Part shown: positions 1-7,066 of the stretch, in pieces
Layout: the number at the start of each line of letters is the position of its first letter
Position numbering within the stretch: position 1 is the stretch's first letter
Assembly: GCA_050049955.1 (NCBI GenBank)
Contig: JASFVG010000233.1
Span: 1 to 7,449 of the forward strand
Source of the DNA: SKLM01 sp050049955
Lineage (GTDB): Bacteria > Chloroflexota > Anaerolineae > B4-G1
Length of the DNA stretch: 7,449 bases
Direction of reading: 5' to 3'
Notes under the pieces: generated by a model
What the model was told of the DNA's origin: nothing
The model's database searches: none
The model's input: only the letters and a program-made list of their open reading frames with translations
Position numbers and translations under genes: made by a program

Positions 1-2436
1 GCTGGCCAGCAGCTTGGCTCCGGCGGTGAGGGCTGCTAGATCGGCGGCGAAGCCACTCTCATCCTTGGTCAGAGAGACAGTGACCATCTTGAGCCCACCC
101 TTGGCGCTGGAACACGGGAGTTTGATGTCGAATTCGCTCATCGCTCGACCCAGGGGGCCCCAGCCGCCCTCGCGCTCACAATCCTCCTGGACTCCCAGCC
201 CACTGGCTAGCGACAGTCGGAGGTCCTCGACAATCGTGGGTACATACTCGAGATGGAAATCCTCCGTCCTGGTGTCGAATATGCCGATCTTGGAGAACGT
301 GCTCCCGAAGTCGACCACCAAGACCCTCTTGTCCCTCAGATCCCCCTCGTTGTAGATGCCGATACGCCGCTGCGCCTCCTTGACAACCTCTTCATCCATC
401 GCCTCGGCCGTCTCAGTGATATACAGGTCTTCATCCGCCTGGCTGATCTCCTTGTCGAAGAACCATGGACTCCGCTCGCGTACCATGTCGACTCGCTCAA
501 TCTCGTCTCGCACCGTGACGCCGTTGAATTCCTCAATAACACAGCCGCCGTCAACGATCTTCGTGCGACACTTGCCTACCATCTCATAACGCTTGTCGAG
601 AACGGTGATCTGGGGCGCCTGGAGGAGTCCCACCTGGAGAGCGAGCTCCAGCGTATCGGCGCTGACCATCCCGCAGTGGCCGGTGGGGTAGTTGGCCTCG
701 TCAATGAAGCTAAGCAGCATAGCCTCGTAGTTACGGGCCCGCTCCTGAGGAGGCTCGCGCCCCGCGGCCTCCGTGGGGGATACAGCCCATTCGAAGTAGT
801 TGTCGACTGTGACAGGTCCCTCGTAACCCCCGAGGAGGGCAAGATGGAGGATGTTGTACATCGCACCCCGTTTCAGCTCCTTCTTCCGATTCAGCAGCCG
901 GGGGTCGGACCACACGTCAGGACGATCGTCCTTGTTGAAGTCCTCGAACACCTGCTTGACGATGTCGCAGCTCTCGATGACGTCCTCCGCCTTGGCCTCG
1001 TGGTGAGCCTCTGAGAAACTGACCACGTGGACGATGTCGGGCTCTATGTACATCTGCCAGTACGTGGACATCGCCAGGTGTCCCTTCGCCCTGTCGAGAT
1101 TGGGGGGAAAGTCAGAGAGGCCTCCCCGGGTCTCCTTGATGATATGGAAGTCGAAATGCCGCGTCAATGGCTCGATCAACTCATAGGCGCCCTGGAACTT
1201 GGCCAGGTCGTTGAGGCCGGAGGCGCCCGGGGGCAGGTCGTACATCATCTGCATGACGTAGTCCTCAATACCCACCTTGAGAGCCACCACGCCGGCCATG
1301 ACGTGATCGGTCACCAGTAGGTCGTCCGTACTGTTGCGGAGTTGCCATTGATGGGGGTCGTTGATCTCCAGGGCCTTGCCCTGGGCGGCCCACCACCGCA
1401 TCACCTCGAAGTGCTCGTCGAAGCTGTCGCGGATGGAAATGGGGCCGCGCCCATCCAGCTCGTTATAGAAGAAGATGGGCACGGCCGGGAACGGCATGTT
1501 GAACTCGCCCTCGAAGAGCTTCGCCAGTTCGACCAGCTCGTCAGTGCCGGAGTAGATGCGCGTCATCGGATAGTTGCCCCGTTTGGTCGCCGCCTTGAGC
1601 CGGGCCAGATCCTCCTTGGACCGAATGGGCACACCACCCTGCCCCTTGAGGTATTTGTCCGGGTCTTCCTCTCCCCGTATGAACTTGGCCAGGTACTCCT
1701 GAGAGGGCTGGTCCGGCGCCAGCGACACGATCTCCAGACACTCAGCCTCGGCCATCATCTCTACAGCCCGTATCGTCGGCTCTATGCTGTCCGCCGCAAC
1801 GCCGATGTGGGCACGGATGATGGGGCGATCCTCGAGCGCTCGCACTTGTTCAACGCGGTCAAGCAGAGAATCGGCCCAGGGAATATCATCCGGCCCGACG
1901 GCAACGAACTCACCGGAGGCAAAGGCCTCCAGCTCCTCCATGGTCACATAGTCGTCGACCACCAGAGCGAAGAACCCCTGGAATGCAGCGATATCACTGT
2001 AGTTCTCAGCGATTTCCTCCAGGTCGAAGTGGCGATCTTCCGGTGGCGAGAATTTGTCCTCCTGCACCGGAATGCCCGTCATGGCGCGTACCAGGTTCGC
2101 GGCTGGCCGCAATCCCCCGAAAGCGTAGCGAATGCCGCTCTCCTCGGGGAGCAGGTCATAGAGGGCAGCCTGCGTGATGAACTCGCCTATAAGGCTGTCC
2201 ACATGAAGATCCCCAAGGCGCATAGAGATGCCCACCACCTCCGGCTGCGACTCGCGGATCTTGTTGATCACGTCGTCTATCGCGACGGCCGGACCGAGCT
2301 TGACGGCCAAATACCCCTCCCCTCGGTCCTCCATCCACTCGGCGAACGTCTCTACTCCCAAAGAGTGGACGCAGTCGCCGATAGAACCGGCCAGTACGCG
2401 CCGCTTCTTGTTGGGTGTCTCTCTGTCACTACTCAC
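1..2436 (-). CDS. B12-binding / mutase-like / MutL fusion protein (partial, C-terminus beyond window)
   Basis: The frame is open from a GTG at 2436 to base 1, 812 codons without a stop, so the C-terminus lies outside. Residues about 13-135 look like a B12-binding fold: GDCVHSLG with candidate axial ligand His24, then KLGPAVAIDD (46-55), VVGIS (67-71) and FGGLRP (106-111). Residues about 270-690 form a large region that resembles catalytic subunits of cobalamin mutases (PHQW at 361-364, PPGASGLNDLAK at 402-413, HVVSFSEAHHEA at 470-481). That likeness is recalled, not aligned. From about residue 704 (base 327) a MutL/GlmL-type ATPase begins: VLVVDFGST at 705-713 is the phosphate-1 motif, and CSSAKGGLKM at 775-784 is typical of MutL. 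Such ATPases are thought to service B12 mutases. The GTG start has AGGAGG 7 bases upstream. Substrate unknown; glutamate mutase-like or aminomutase-like chemistry is possible. The reading frame and both end domains are well supported, the middle function is not. Confidence 0.82.
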   Translation of the reverse strand, partial: MSSDRETPNKKRRVLAGSIGDCVHSLGVETFAEWMEDRGEGYLAVKLGPAVAIDDVINKIRESQPEVVGISMRLGDLHVDSLIGEFITQAALYDLLPEESGIRYAFGGLRPAANLVRAMTGIPVQEDKFSPPEDRHFDLEEIAENYSDIAAFQGFFALVVDDYVTMEELEAFASGEFVAVGPDDIPWADSLLDRVEQVRALEDRPIIRAHIGVAADSIEPTIRAVEMMAEAECLEIVSLAPDQPSQEYLAKFIRGEEDPDKYLKGQGGVPIRSKEDLARLKAATKRGNYPMTRIYSGTDELVELAKLFEGEFNMPFPAVPIFFYNELDGRGPISIRDSFDEHFEVMRWWAAQGKALEINDPHQWQLRNSTDDLLVTDHVMAGVVALKVGIEDYVMQMMYDLPPGASGLNDLAKFQGAYELIEPLTRHFDFHIIKETRGGLSDFPPNLDRAKGHLAMSTYWQMYIEPDIVHVVSFSEAHHEAKAEDVIESCDIVKQVFEDFNKDDRPDVWSDPRLLNRKKELKRGAMYNILHLALLGGYEGPVTVDNYFEWAVSPTEAAGREPPQERARNYEAMLLSFIDEANYPTGHCGMVSADTLELALQVGLLQAPQITVLDKRYEMVGKCRTKIVDGGCVIEEFNGVTVRDEIERVDMVRERSPWFFDKEISQADEDLYITETAEAMDEEVVKEAQRRIGIYNEGDLRDKRVLVVDFGSTFSKIGIFDTRTEDFHLEYVPTIVEDLRLSLASGLGVQEDCEREGGWGPLGRAMSEFDIKLPCSSAKGGLKMVTVSLTKDESGFAADLAALTAGAKLLAS

Positions 2437-2443
2437 AGTGTAT

Positions 2444-2449
2444 CCTCCT
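2444..2449 (-). promoter_or_regulatory. Shine-Dalgarno deciding the GTG start of the B12/mutase/MutL fusion
   Basis: On the minus strand a perfect AGGAGG lies 7 bases upstream of the GTG at 2436-2434. The next in-frame ATG is codon 35, which would remove the first strand and the His motif of the B12-binding domain. The GTG is therefore preferred. Confidence 0.8.
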
Positions 2450-2508
2450 GACCAAATCGCGCTCACCCAATCTCCGGGCGGCTTTCCGTATACCTATGCT
2501 TCGTTCCA

Positions 2509-3696
2509 TCACGTCCCCGCAGCTGCGTCAACGGTGAAAGCGATAAGCTCCTGTAGGCTCCCTACACCGTATGCCTGCGGGGTGCGTGCACTGAGGTCTA
2601 TCCTCTCCGTCTGCTTGCTCAACTGTCCTTGGGCCCAAGCGGCGACCCGATCCATCACACGAGTCTCCACGCCGGCCAGACGGGCGATGGCCTGGCTGAC
2701 GCTTAGACCAAAAGGCACGTCCTCTGCCAGATAGCGCCCCCTAAGATCGGGCACGAATTGACCGGCAGCCACCTCGCGCGTGGGGGCCTTTAGCCCGGCG
2801 TAGGCCTGGTTTGTCACAAAGGCGCTGCGCAACGAGGAAGCATCGCCGATCACATGGCCATAGCAGCGCAGCAGCCACGTCTTCAGGGGACGGACGCCGG
2901 ACACGTCCAGGCCGAGTCCCGTCAGCCGCCCGCCGATCGACTCGATTTCCAGGCTCAAATCGCCCAGGACCCGGGAGCCCTCCTCACTGAGGCCCTGATA
3001 GAACAGGGGGATTTCCTCAGCACCGAAAGGGACGCCGTCCCAATCGGAGAAGAGATCATACATGATGCCGGGGTGGATGATCTGTCCGGTATTGGCCAGG
3101 GTAAGGGCCAATATGCTGCCCGCCATCCCGACAGGCAGCCCCAGCATCTGCTCCAGCAGCGCTGCAATCAGGCCCACTTCGGCGGCGGGACGGCTGGCTA
3201 CGTCGACCGACCGCTTCACGCCAAGCACGTCAACCACGCGGCCGTACTCGCGGATGCGACACGCCCAGGGCAGGGTTTGCAGCCCAAAGACGGTCACGTC
3301 GGGCCGCCCGGCTTCCTCCAGAACTCTCGCCGCGCAGTAGTCCAGGCCGCCGCGGGCCGGCGCAGCGCCTACCCATGCCCCGCGATCCAGGAAGCGGACA
3401 ACCTCAGCCAGCGTGCTTTCATGGGCAAAGGCGGGCAGCACCAGCAAGACAACGTCCGAGCCCGGAACCACCTCCGCAGCATCGCCGCTCACCCGGCGGG
3501 GCCGCCCTGTACCTCGCACAGCCCCCCAGATCTCAATGCCTCCCTGGGTCGCTATGCCCGCTCGGAGCCTTTCGGCCTCATCCCCGAAGGGCGCGTAGAT
3601 ATCCACATCGCACGCCAGGTTCGAGCTCGCGACAGAAGCCAGGGTCTGAGCCCCGTTTCCGCCGCCGCAAATCGTGATCTTCTCCACGTGTCTCAT
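2509..3696 (-). CDS. NAD/NADP octopine/nopaline dehydrogenase family protein (opine dehydrogenase-like)
   Basis: This 395-residue protein has the two-domain plan of opine dehydrogenases. An N-terminal Rossmann fold opens with ITICGGGNGAQ (residues 8-17), the dinucleotide loop with the family's GxGN signature. The C-terminal octopine/nopaline dehydrogenase domain carries NTGQIIHPG (202-210), where His208 matches the catalytic histidine, and RYLAEDVPFGL (321-331), whose Asp326 matches the conserved acidic residue. Family members reversibly join an amino acid's amine to a 2-oxo acid by NAD(P)H-dependent reductive amination, but many bacterial homologues have unknown substrates. No signal peptide or membrane segment is seen, so it should be cytosolic. 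The start overlaps the C45 gene stop (ATGA) and has GGTGA 6 bases upstream, so translation is probably coupled. In this cluster it could run in the oxidative direction, freeing an amino acid from an N-substituted derivative; that is inference. Confidence 0.88.
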   Translation of the reverse strand: MRHVEKITICGGGNGAQTLASVASSNLACDVDIYAPFGDEAERLRAGIATQGGIEIWGAVRGTGRPRRVSGDAAEVVPGSDVVLLVLPAFAHESTLAEVVRFLDRGAWVGAAPARGGLDYCAARVLEEAGRPDVTVFGLQTLPWACRIREYGRVVDVLGVKRSVDVASRPAAEVGLIAALLEQMLGLPVGMAGSILALTLANTGQIIHPGIMYDLFSDWDGVPFGAEEIPLFYQGLSEEGSRVLGDLSLEIESIGGRLTGLGLDVSGVRPLKTWLLRCYGHVIGDASSLRSAFVTNQAYAGLKAPTREVAAGQFVPDLRGRYLAEDVPFGLSVSQAIARLAGVETRVMDRVAAWAQGQLSKQTERIDLSARTPQAYGVGSLQELIAFTVDAAAGT

Positions 3697-4817
3697 AGTT
3701 CGTCACCGTCCTGGCAGCAGACAAAAGACGCGTACATGCCCTGGCACGGAAGGCCGTGACAGAAATGCAAGGTCCGCTCCGTGGGCACGAATACGCACGA
3801 TGCGATGGTCGCTGCATCACATCCTTCCAGCGGGTGGCGACAGATGGAGGCCAGAGGACCATCGTGGGTGGCCATCAACCTCATGGCAAACGCGACGTCG
3901 ATCTGACCGTACGCCGCCCGCAGCGCTTCCGACGCACTTTCATAGCGATGAAAGGAGTTGCCCTTCACAACGCGTGGATTCAGGTCCACGAAGTGGTGCC
4001 GCAGCGCGGGGCTGATGCGGTGATTGGTGGTGACCAACACACCGTCCGTGGTACCGAAGAGGCCATGCCCGCGGTGCCCGCTCTCAAACACCGCCACCTC
4101 ACCCTGGGCATCGGCCAGCACCAGGTTGTTCCTTCCAAGCCTCGGAACCGAGAGCAGATACCCCAGACCGGAAGAGACTGCTTTGTGGTTCTCCAGAAGG
4201 TGCATCATCAGTGCGTAGTCGGGCAGGCCCGGACCGATCTCAGTGGAGACCACATGCGTGTCGGTGACGGCGAGCCCAGCCTCGTTGATCCCGCCGCAGA
4301 AGACGACCGGGCTGCCGGCGCTACCCACACAGACGTAGCGAAGACCCGAGGCGGGCTGAACGTGGCTCACGACCTGTAGGGGGAGATGCGCCAAACGATA
4401 GTCCCGGTTCTTGGCCAGGATGGAGCGGCCGTCGGCAGTCACCGATCCCGTCGCTGCCCAGCTCGTGCACCCCTCAGCGCTTGCCGCCCTCCGTGTACGC
4501 AGGTCGTCGAGCAGGTAGGACGCAAGATCATAGCGCAGCAGGTTTTCAAAATCGTAGGCCAGGGCCTGCGCCTGGCCTCGAATGAAGTCGATCGTGGTTG
4601 GGCTGTACGCCACCAGCGTCTCGTGCGTCCTCCGTACCAGCGCCTCAAACTGCTCATCGCACCCGTAGTTGCCGATCTCGTCCAGGCGCGCCCTGATCGC
4701 CTCGTCGATCAGCGGGAGCAGCCCCCTGACCTGCACACCGTGTTGGTGCCCCATGGTGCGATGGTCGCCGCGCAGTTGGAGCCTCAACGCTCCATCTTGG
4801 GTATGGATCCTATCCAT
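3693..4817 (-). CDS. C45 family Ntn hydrolase (acyl-CoA:6-aminopenicillanate acyltransferase-like)
   Basis: This 374-residue protein matches the C45 peptidase / isopenicillin N acyltransferase-like family. Residues 1-116 form the helical pro-segment with RTMGHQHG (20-27). EGCTSW places Cys117 as the expected nucleophile, exposed by self-cleavage between Gly116 and Cys117. Other family signatures follow: AKNRDY (135-140), GGINEAGLAVTDT (175-187) and TTNHR (263-267). Relatives cleave or transfer acyl groups on amides; some mature into two chains. No signal peptide is visible, so it is probably cytosolic. The ATG at 4817 is the only reasonable start: an in-frame stop lies 36 bases upstream, and a purine-rich GGAGAAGAAGG sits somewhat far from the ATG. 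The gene begins 92 bases after dppF-like and overlaps the opine dehydrogenase-like gene by 4 bases. The pairing suggests that amide hydrolysis feeds the dehydrogenase, or the reverse. Substrate not deducible. Confidence 0.88.
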   Translation of the reverse strand: MDRIHTQDGALRLQLRGDHRTMGHQHGVQVRGLLPLIDEAIRARLDEIGNYGCDEQFEALVRRTHETLVAYSPTTIDFIRGQAQALAYDFENLLRYDLASYLLDDLRTRRAASAEGCTSWAATGSVTADGRSILAKNRDYRLAHLPLQVVSHVQPASGLRYVCVGSAGSPVVFCGGINEAGLAVTDTHVVSTEIGPGLPDYALMMHLLENHKAVSSGLGYLLSVPRLGRNNLVLADAQGEVAVFESGHRGHGLFGTTDGVLVTTNHRISPALRHHFVDLNPRVVKGNSFHRYESASEALRAAYGQIDVAFAMRLMATHDGPLASICRHPLEGCDAATIASCVFVPTERTLHFCHGLPCQGMYASFVCCQDGDEL

Positions 4818-4909
4818 CGGCAGCGTGGCCTTCTTCTCCTCAGCCGGTCGTCAGCGTCAGCTCCTCGCGCGGCAGCGACACATCATCGCAGCTCGCCCGC
4901 CACTCTCAG

Positions 4910-5965
4910 TCATCGCAGGCCCTGGGAAAGATGGCAGGCCACGAGGTGGTCTTCCCCGACAGGGACGAGAGATGGTTCATCGATTGCACACCGCGGGCCG
5001 CGCCGATCGGCGAAGCATCTGGTATGAAAACGGCAGCCGGGAGGCGGATCTATGGGGTTGGGGACTGACCCCTCCAAGATGATCCGCTCCCGACGGCGGG
5101 CCTTGTCCACCGTCGGAACGGCGGCCATTAAGGCCTGTGTATAGGGATGCACCGGGTTCTTGAAGACTTCATCCGTCGGGCCGACCTCCACGATCCTACC
5201 CAGGTACATGATGGCCACCCGATCGCTGACGTAATGCACCACGCTTAGGTCGTGGGCGATGAAGAGGTAGGTGAGGTTGAATTCCTCCTGGAGCTCGTCC
5301 AGCAGGTTTATCACCTGGGCCTGGATGGAGACATCCAACGCGGAGACTGGCTCATCGCAGACGATGAACTTGGGCTGCATAGCCAGGGCCCGCGCGATGC
5401 CGATCCGCTGGCGCTGGCCCCCGCTGAACTGATGCGGGTAGGCATCGATGCGGCGCTCGGGGATGCCCACCCTCCGGAGCAGCCGCTTCACCTCCGCCTC
5501 GCGCGCCGCGAACCCTACGACGCCTCGATTCCGCAATGGAACCGAGATGATCTGTCGCACGGTCTTTCTCGGGTTAAGCGACGAATAGGGATTCTGGAAG
5601 ATGATCTGAGTCATGCGGTAGAAACTGAGCCCCTCTGGAGCCACATGTCTCGGGGCGTCCGTCTCATCTGCGATGAGGACGGCCTGGGGCCCGACATGAT
5701 CTGCCGAACCCGCATCACCGTGAAAAAGCACTTGGCCCTCCGTGGGTTCGTAGAGGTGGGTCAGCACGTGCCCCAGGGTCGTCTTGCCACAACCCGACTC
5801 TCCCACCAGCCCTACAGCCTCTCCGGAGTAGATCTTCAGATCGACGCCGTCCACGGCCCTCACCCACTGATCCTTCCGCCCAGTGAAGAGCTTGACCAGC
5901 GGGCTGTGCCGGATGGGGAAGTGTTTCTTGATCCCTCGCGCTTCGACCAGAAGTTGTCTTGACAA
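4910..5965 (-). CDS. ABC transporter ATP-binding protein, DppF/OppF type
   Basis: This is the second ATPase of a peptide/nickel-class importer, 351 residues when started at the TTG at 5965. It has Walker A GESGCGKT (55-62), Q-loop Gln124, signature FSGGQRQR (180-187), Walker B IVCDEP with Glu205, and H-loop His238. The C-terminal oligopeptide-transporter extension holds PHPYTQAL-like residues at 273-279 and four cysteines (311, 317, 326, 344). Those cysteines match the pattern conserved in this family and may bind an iron-sulfur cluster. The TTG is chosen because AAGGAGGG lies 5 bases away and the product then begins SRQLLVEARG, the usual family start. An earlier in-frame ATG at 6076 would lie inside the upstream ATPase gene. 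Between Walker A and the Q-loop it has about 17 residues more than usual (around 84-114). It pairs with the DppD-type gene 38 bases upstream; permeases and binding protein are not in the window. Confidence 0.93.
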   Translation of the reverse strand: MSRQLLVEARGIKKHFPIRHSPLVKLFTGRKDQWVRAVDGVDLKIYSGEAVGLVGESGCGKTTLGHVLTHLYEPTEGQVLFHGDAGSADHVGPQAVLIADETDAPRHVAPEGLSFYRMTQIIFQNPYSSLNPRKTVRQIISVPLRNRGVVGFAAREAEVKRLLRRVGIPERRIDAYPHQFSGGQRQRIGIARALAMQPKFIVCDEPVSALDVSIQAQVINLLDELQEEFNLTYLFIAHDLSVVHYVSDRVAIMYLGRIVEVGPTDEVFKNPVHPYTQALMAAVPTVDKARRRERIILEGSVPNPIDPPPGCRFHTRCFADRRGPRCAIDEPSLVPVGEDHLVACHLSQGLR

Positions 5966-5971
5966 GTCAGC

Positions 5972-5977
5972 CCTCCT
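5972..5977 (-). promoter_or_regulatory. Shine-Dalgarno deciding the TTG start of the DppF-type gene
   Basis: On the minus strand AGGAGG lies 6 bases upstream of the TTG at 5965-5963, inside the short space after the DppD-type stop (6006-6004). It lies inside a 6-codon ATG reading frame (5987-5967, peptide MLLKEG) that ends one base before the TTG. Reading of that mini-frame could couple translation, but it may be chance. Confidence 0.75.
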
Positions 5978-6003
5978 TGAGCAGCATGGGGCGGCCGGCG
6001 GGA

Positions 6004-7020
6004 CTAGAAGAGAAGACAGCGGACCGCCCGGCCGTCGCCCAGACTCCTCACTGGAACTCTCTCCACCTGTGAGCATTCCGGCAGCTTAGAATCGCATCGC
6101 GGCCCGAAGGGACAGCCAGGCGGTAGTCTGGCCAGATCCGGCACCAGACCGGGGATGGGCATGATTCTCTCTCGCCGGCCGCTGATTCTGGGCAAGCAGC
6201 GGAGCAGACCTAGCGTGTAGGGATGCTTGGGATCCTCGATGATCTGGTCAACTGAGCCCTTTTCCATCAGCTGTCCAGCGTACATCACGATCATGCTCTG
6301 GCAGAACTCAGCGACAACACCCAGATTGTGGGTGACGAGAACGATGGCGGTGCCGTGCTCCTGGTTGATCCTGCTGAGTAAGTCGAGGATCTGGGCCTGT
6401 ATGGTCACGTCAAGGGCCGTCGTCGGCTCATCTGCCAGGAGTACACAAGGCTCGCAGGCGAGGGCGATGGCCGCCAAGACCCGCTGCTGCATGCCGCCAC
6501 TGAACTGGTGCGGATAGCGCCGCGAAGTCTGTGGGGGGACCGGGATGCCCACATCGTGCATGGCCCTGAAGACCCGCTCCCACTCGGCAGTCTTTGTCCC
6601 CCGATCGGACAGGCGCGAAAGCAGCCCGCCAGAGCTGGAGACGATGCCGTGAATTCTCAGAGATTCGCGAATCTGCTCACCCACCCGGAAGGCTGGGTTC
6701 AGCGTCGACATCGGGTCCTGAAAGATCATCGCAATGTCTCTCCCCCGCATCTGACGCATCGCCCTAGAAGCCAAGTCGAGGAGATTCTCCTCCTGATACC
6801 AGACCTGACCTCCCACGATCTTGCCGGGGTGGGGCACCAGGCGGAGGACAGAGAGCAGCGTGACGCTCTTCCCGGATCCCGACTCCCCGACGATGCCCAG
6901 CCTATCACCCTCGTGCAAGGTGAAGCTAAGACCGTCGACGGCCCGCACCAGACCCCGTTGTGTGGGGAACACTGTGGTCAGATTCTCCAGTTCCAGGAGC
7001 GGAGGGGGAGATGTGCTCAT
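6004..7020 (-). CDS. ABC transporter ATP-binding protein, DppD/OppD type
   Basis: This is the first ATPase of the importer pair, 338 residues from the ATG at 7020. Counted from that start it has Walker A GESGSGKS (45-52), Q-loop Gln101 in IFQDP, signature FSGGMQQR (173-180), Walker B VLLADEP (193-199) and H-loop His231. The C-terminal family extension contains HPYTLGLL (266-273) and four cysteines (303, 309, 316, 335) of the kind proposed to hold an iron-sulfur cluster in OppD. The GGMQQR signature, against GGQRQR in the partner, is the usual D/F distinction. The start at 7020 gives the family's normal N-terminus and has AAGG 6 bases upstream. An in-frame ATG at 7059, 7 bases after the methyltransferase stop, would add 13 residues but has only a poorly placed GGGG. 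It would energise import of a small peptide-like or amine solute. Specificity depends on the absent binding protein. Confidence 0.93.
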   Translation of the reverse strand: MSTSPPPLLELENLTTVFPTQRGLVRAVDGLSFTLHEGDRLGIVGESGSGKSVTLLSVLRLVPHPGKIVGGQVWYQEENLLDLASRAMRQMRGRDIAMIFQDPMSTLNPAFRVGEQIRESLRIHGIVSSSGGLLSRLSDRGTKTAEWERVFRAMHDVGIPVPPQTSRRYPHQFSGGMQQRVLAAIALACEPCVLLADEPTTALDVTIQAQILDLLSRINQEHGTAIVLVTHNLGVVAEFCQSMIVMYAGQLMEKGSVDQIIEDPKHPYTLGLLRCLPRISGRRERIMPIPGLVPDLARLPPGCPFGPRCDSKLPECSQVERVPVRSLGDGRAVRCLLF

Positions 7021-7066
7021 GGGTTGCCTTTGCCCTTCCCGTATCCTTGGCTGATGCATCCCCCGC

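Noticed and set aside
336..554. Minus-strand 72-codon frame ending at 336
   Set aside because: It is a shifted frame inside the fused gene and gives an Arg/Ser-rich product typical of out-of-frame GC-rich DNA. Its stop matters only as the stop reached if the G5 run slips.
253..1014. Plus-strand open frame of 253 codons
   Set aside because: Antisense shadow of the same fused gene, with no recognisable motif and no convincing ribosome site noted.
1342..2451. Plus-strand open frame of 369 codons
   Set aside because: It lies wholly opposite the B12/mutase/MutL gene, which has recognisable motifs, a strong ribosome site and an unbroken frame. The plus-strand product shows no recognisable domain; long antisense frames are expected in GC-rich coding DNA.
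2437..2508. Possible promoter in the 72-base gap before the fused gene
   Set aside because: Apart from the AGGAGG ribosome site I see no convincing promoter elements or hairpin.
2854..3759. Plus-strand open frame of 301 codons
   Set aside because: Antisense to the opine dehydrogenase-like gene, whose Rossmann and catalytic His motifs are clear.
4818..4909. Possible promoter or terminator in the 92-base gap before the C45 gene
   Set aside because: I found no clear -35/-10 pair and no stem-loop with a T run; only a weak purine-rich ribosome site.
5252..5962. Plus-strand open frame of 236 codons
   Set aside because: Antisense to the DppF-type ATPase; its composition mirrors the ABC motifs on the other strand.
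5966..6076. 37-codon N-terminal extension of the DppF-type protein from the ATG at 6076
   Set aside because: It overlaps the DppD-type coding end, has Ser/Gly/Pro-rich sequence unlike the family, and bypasses the strong AGGAGG placed before the TTG at 5965.
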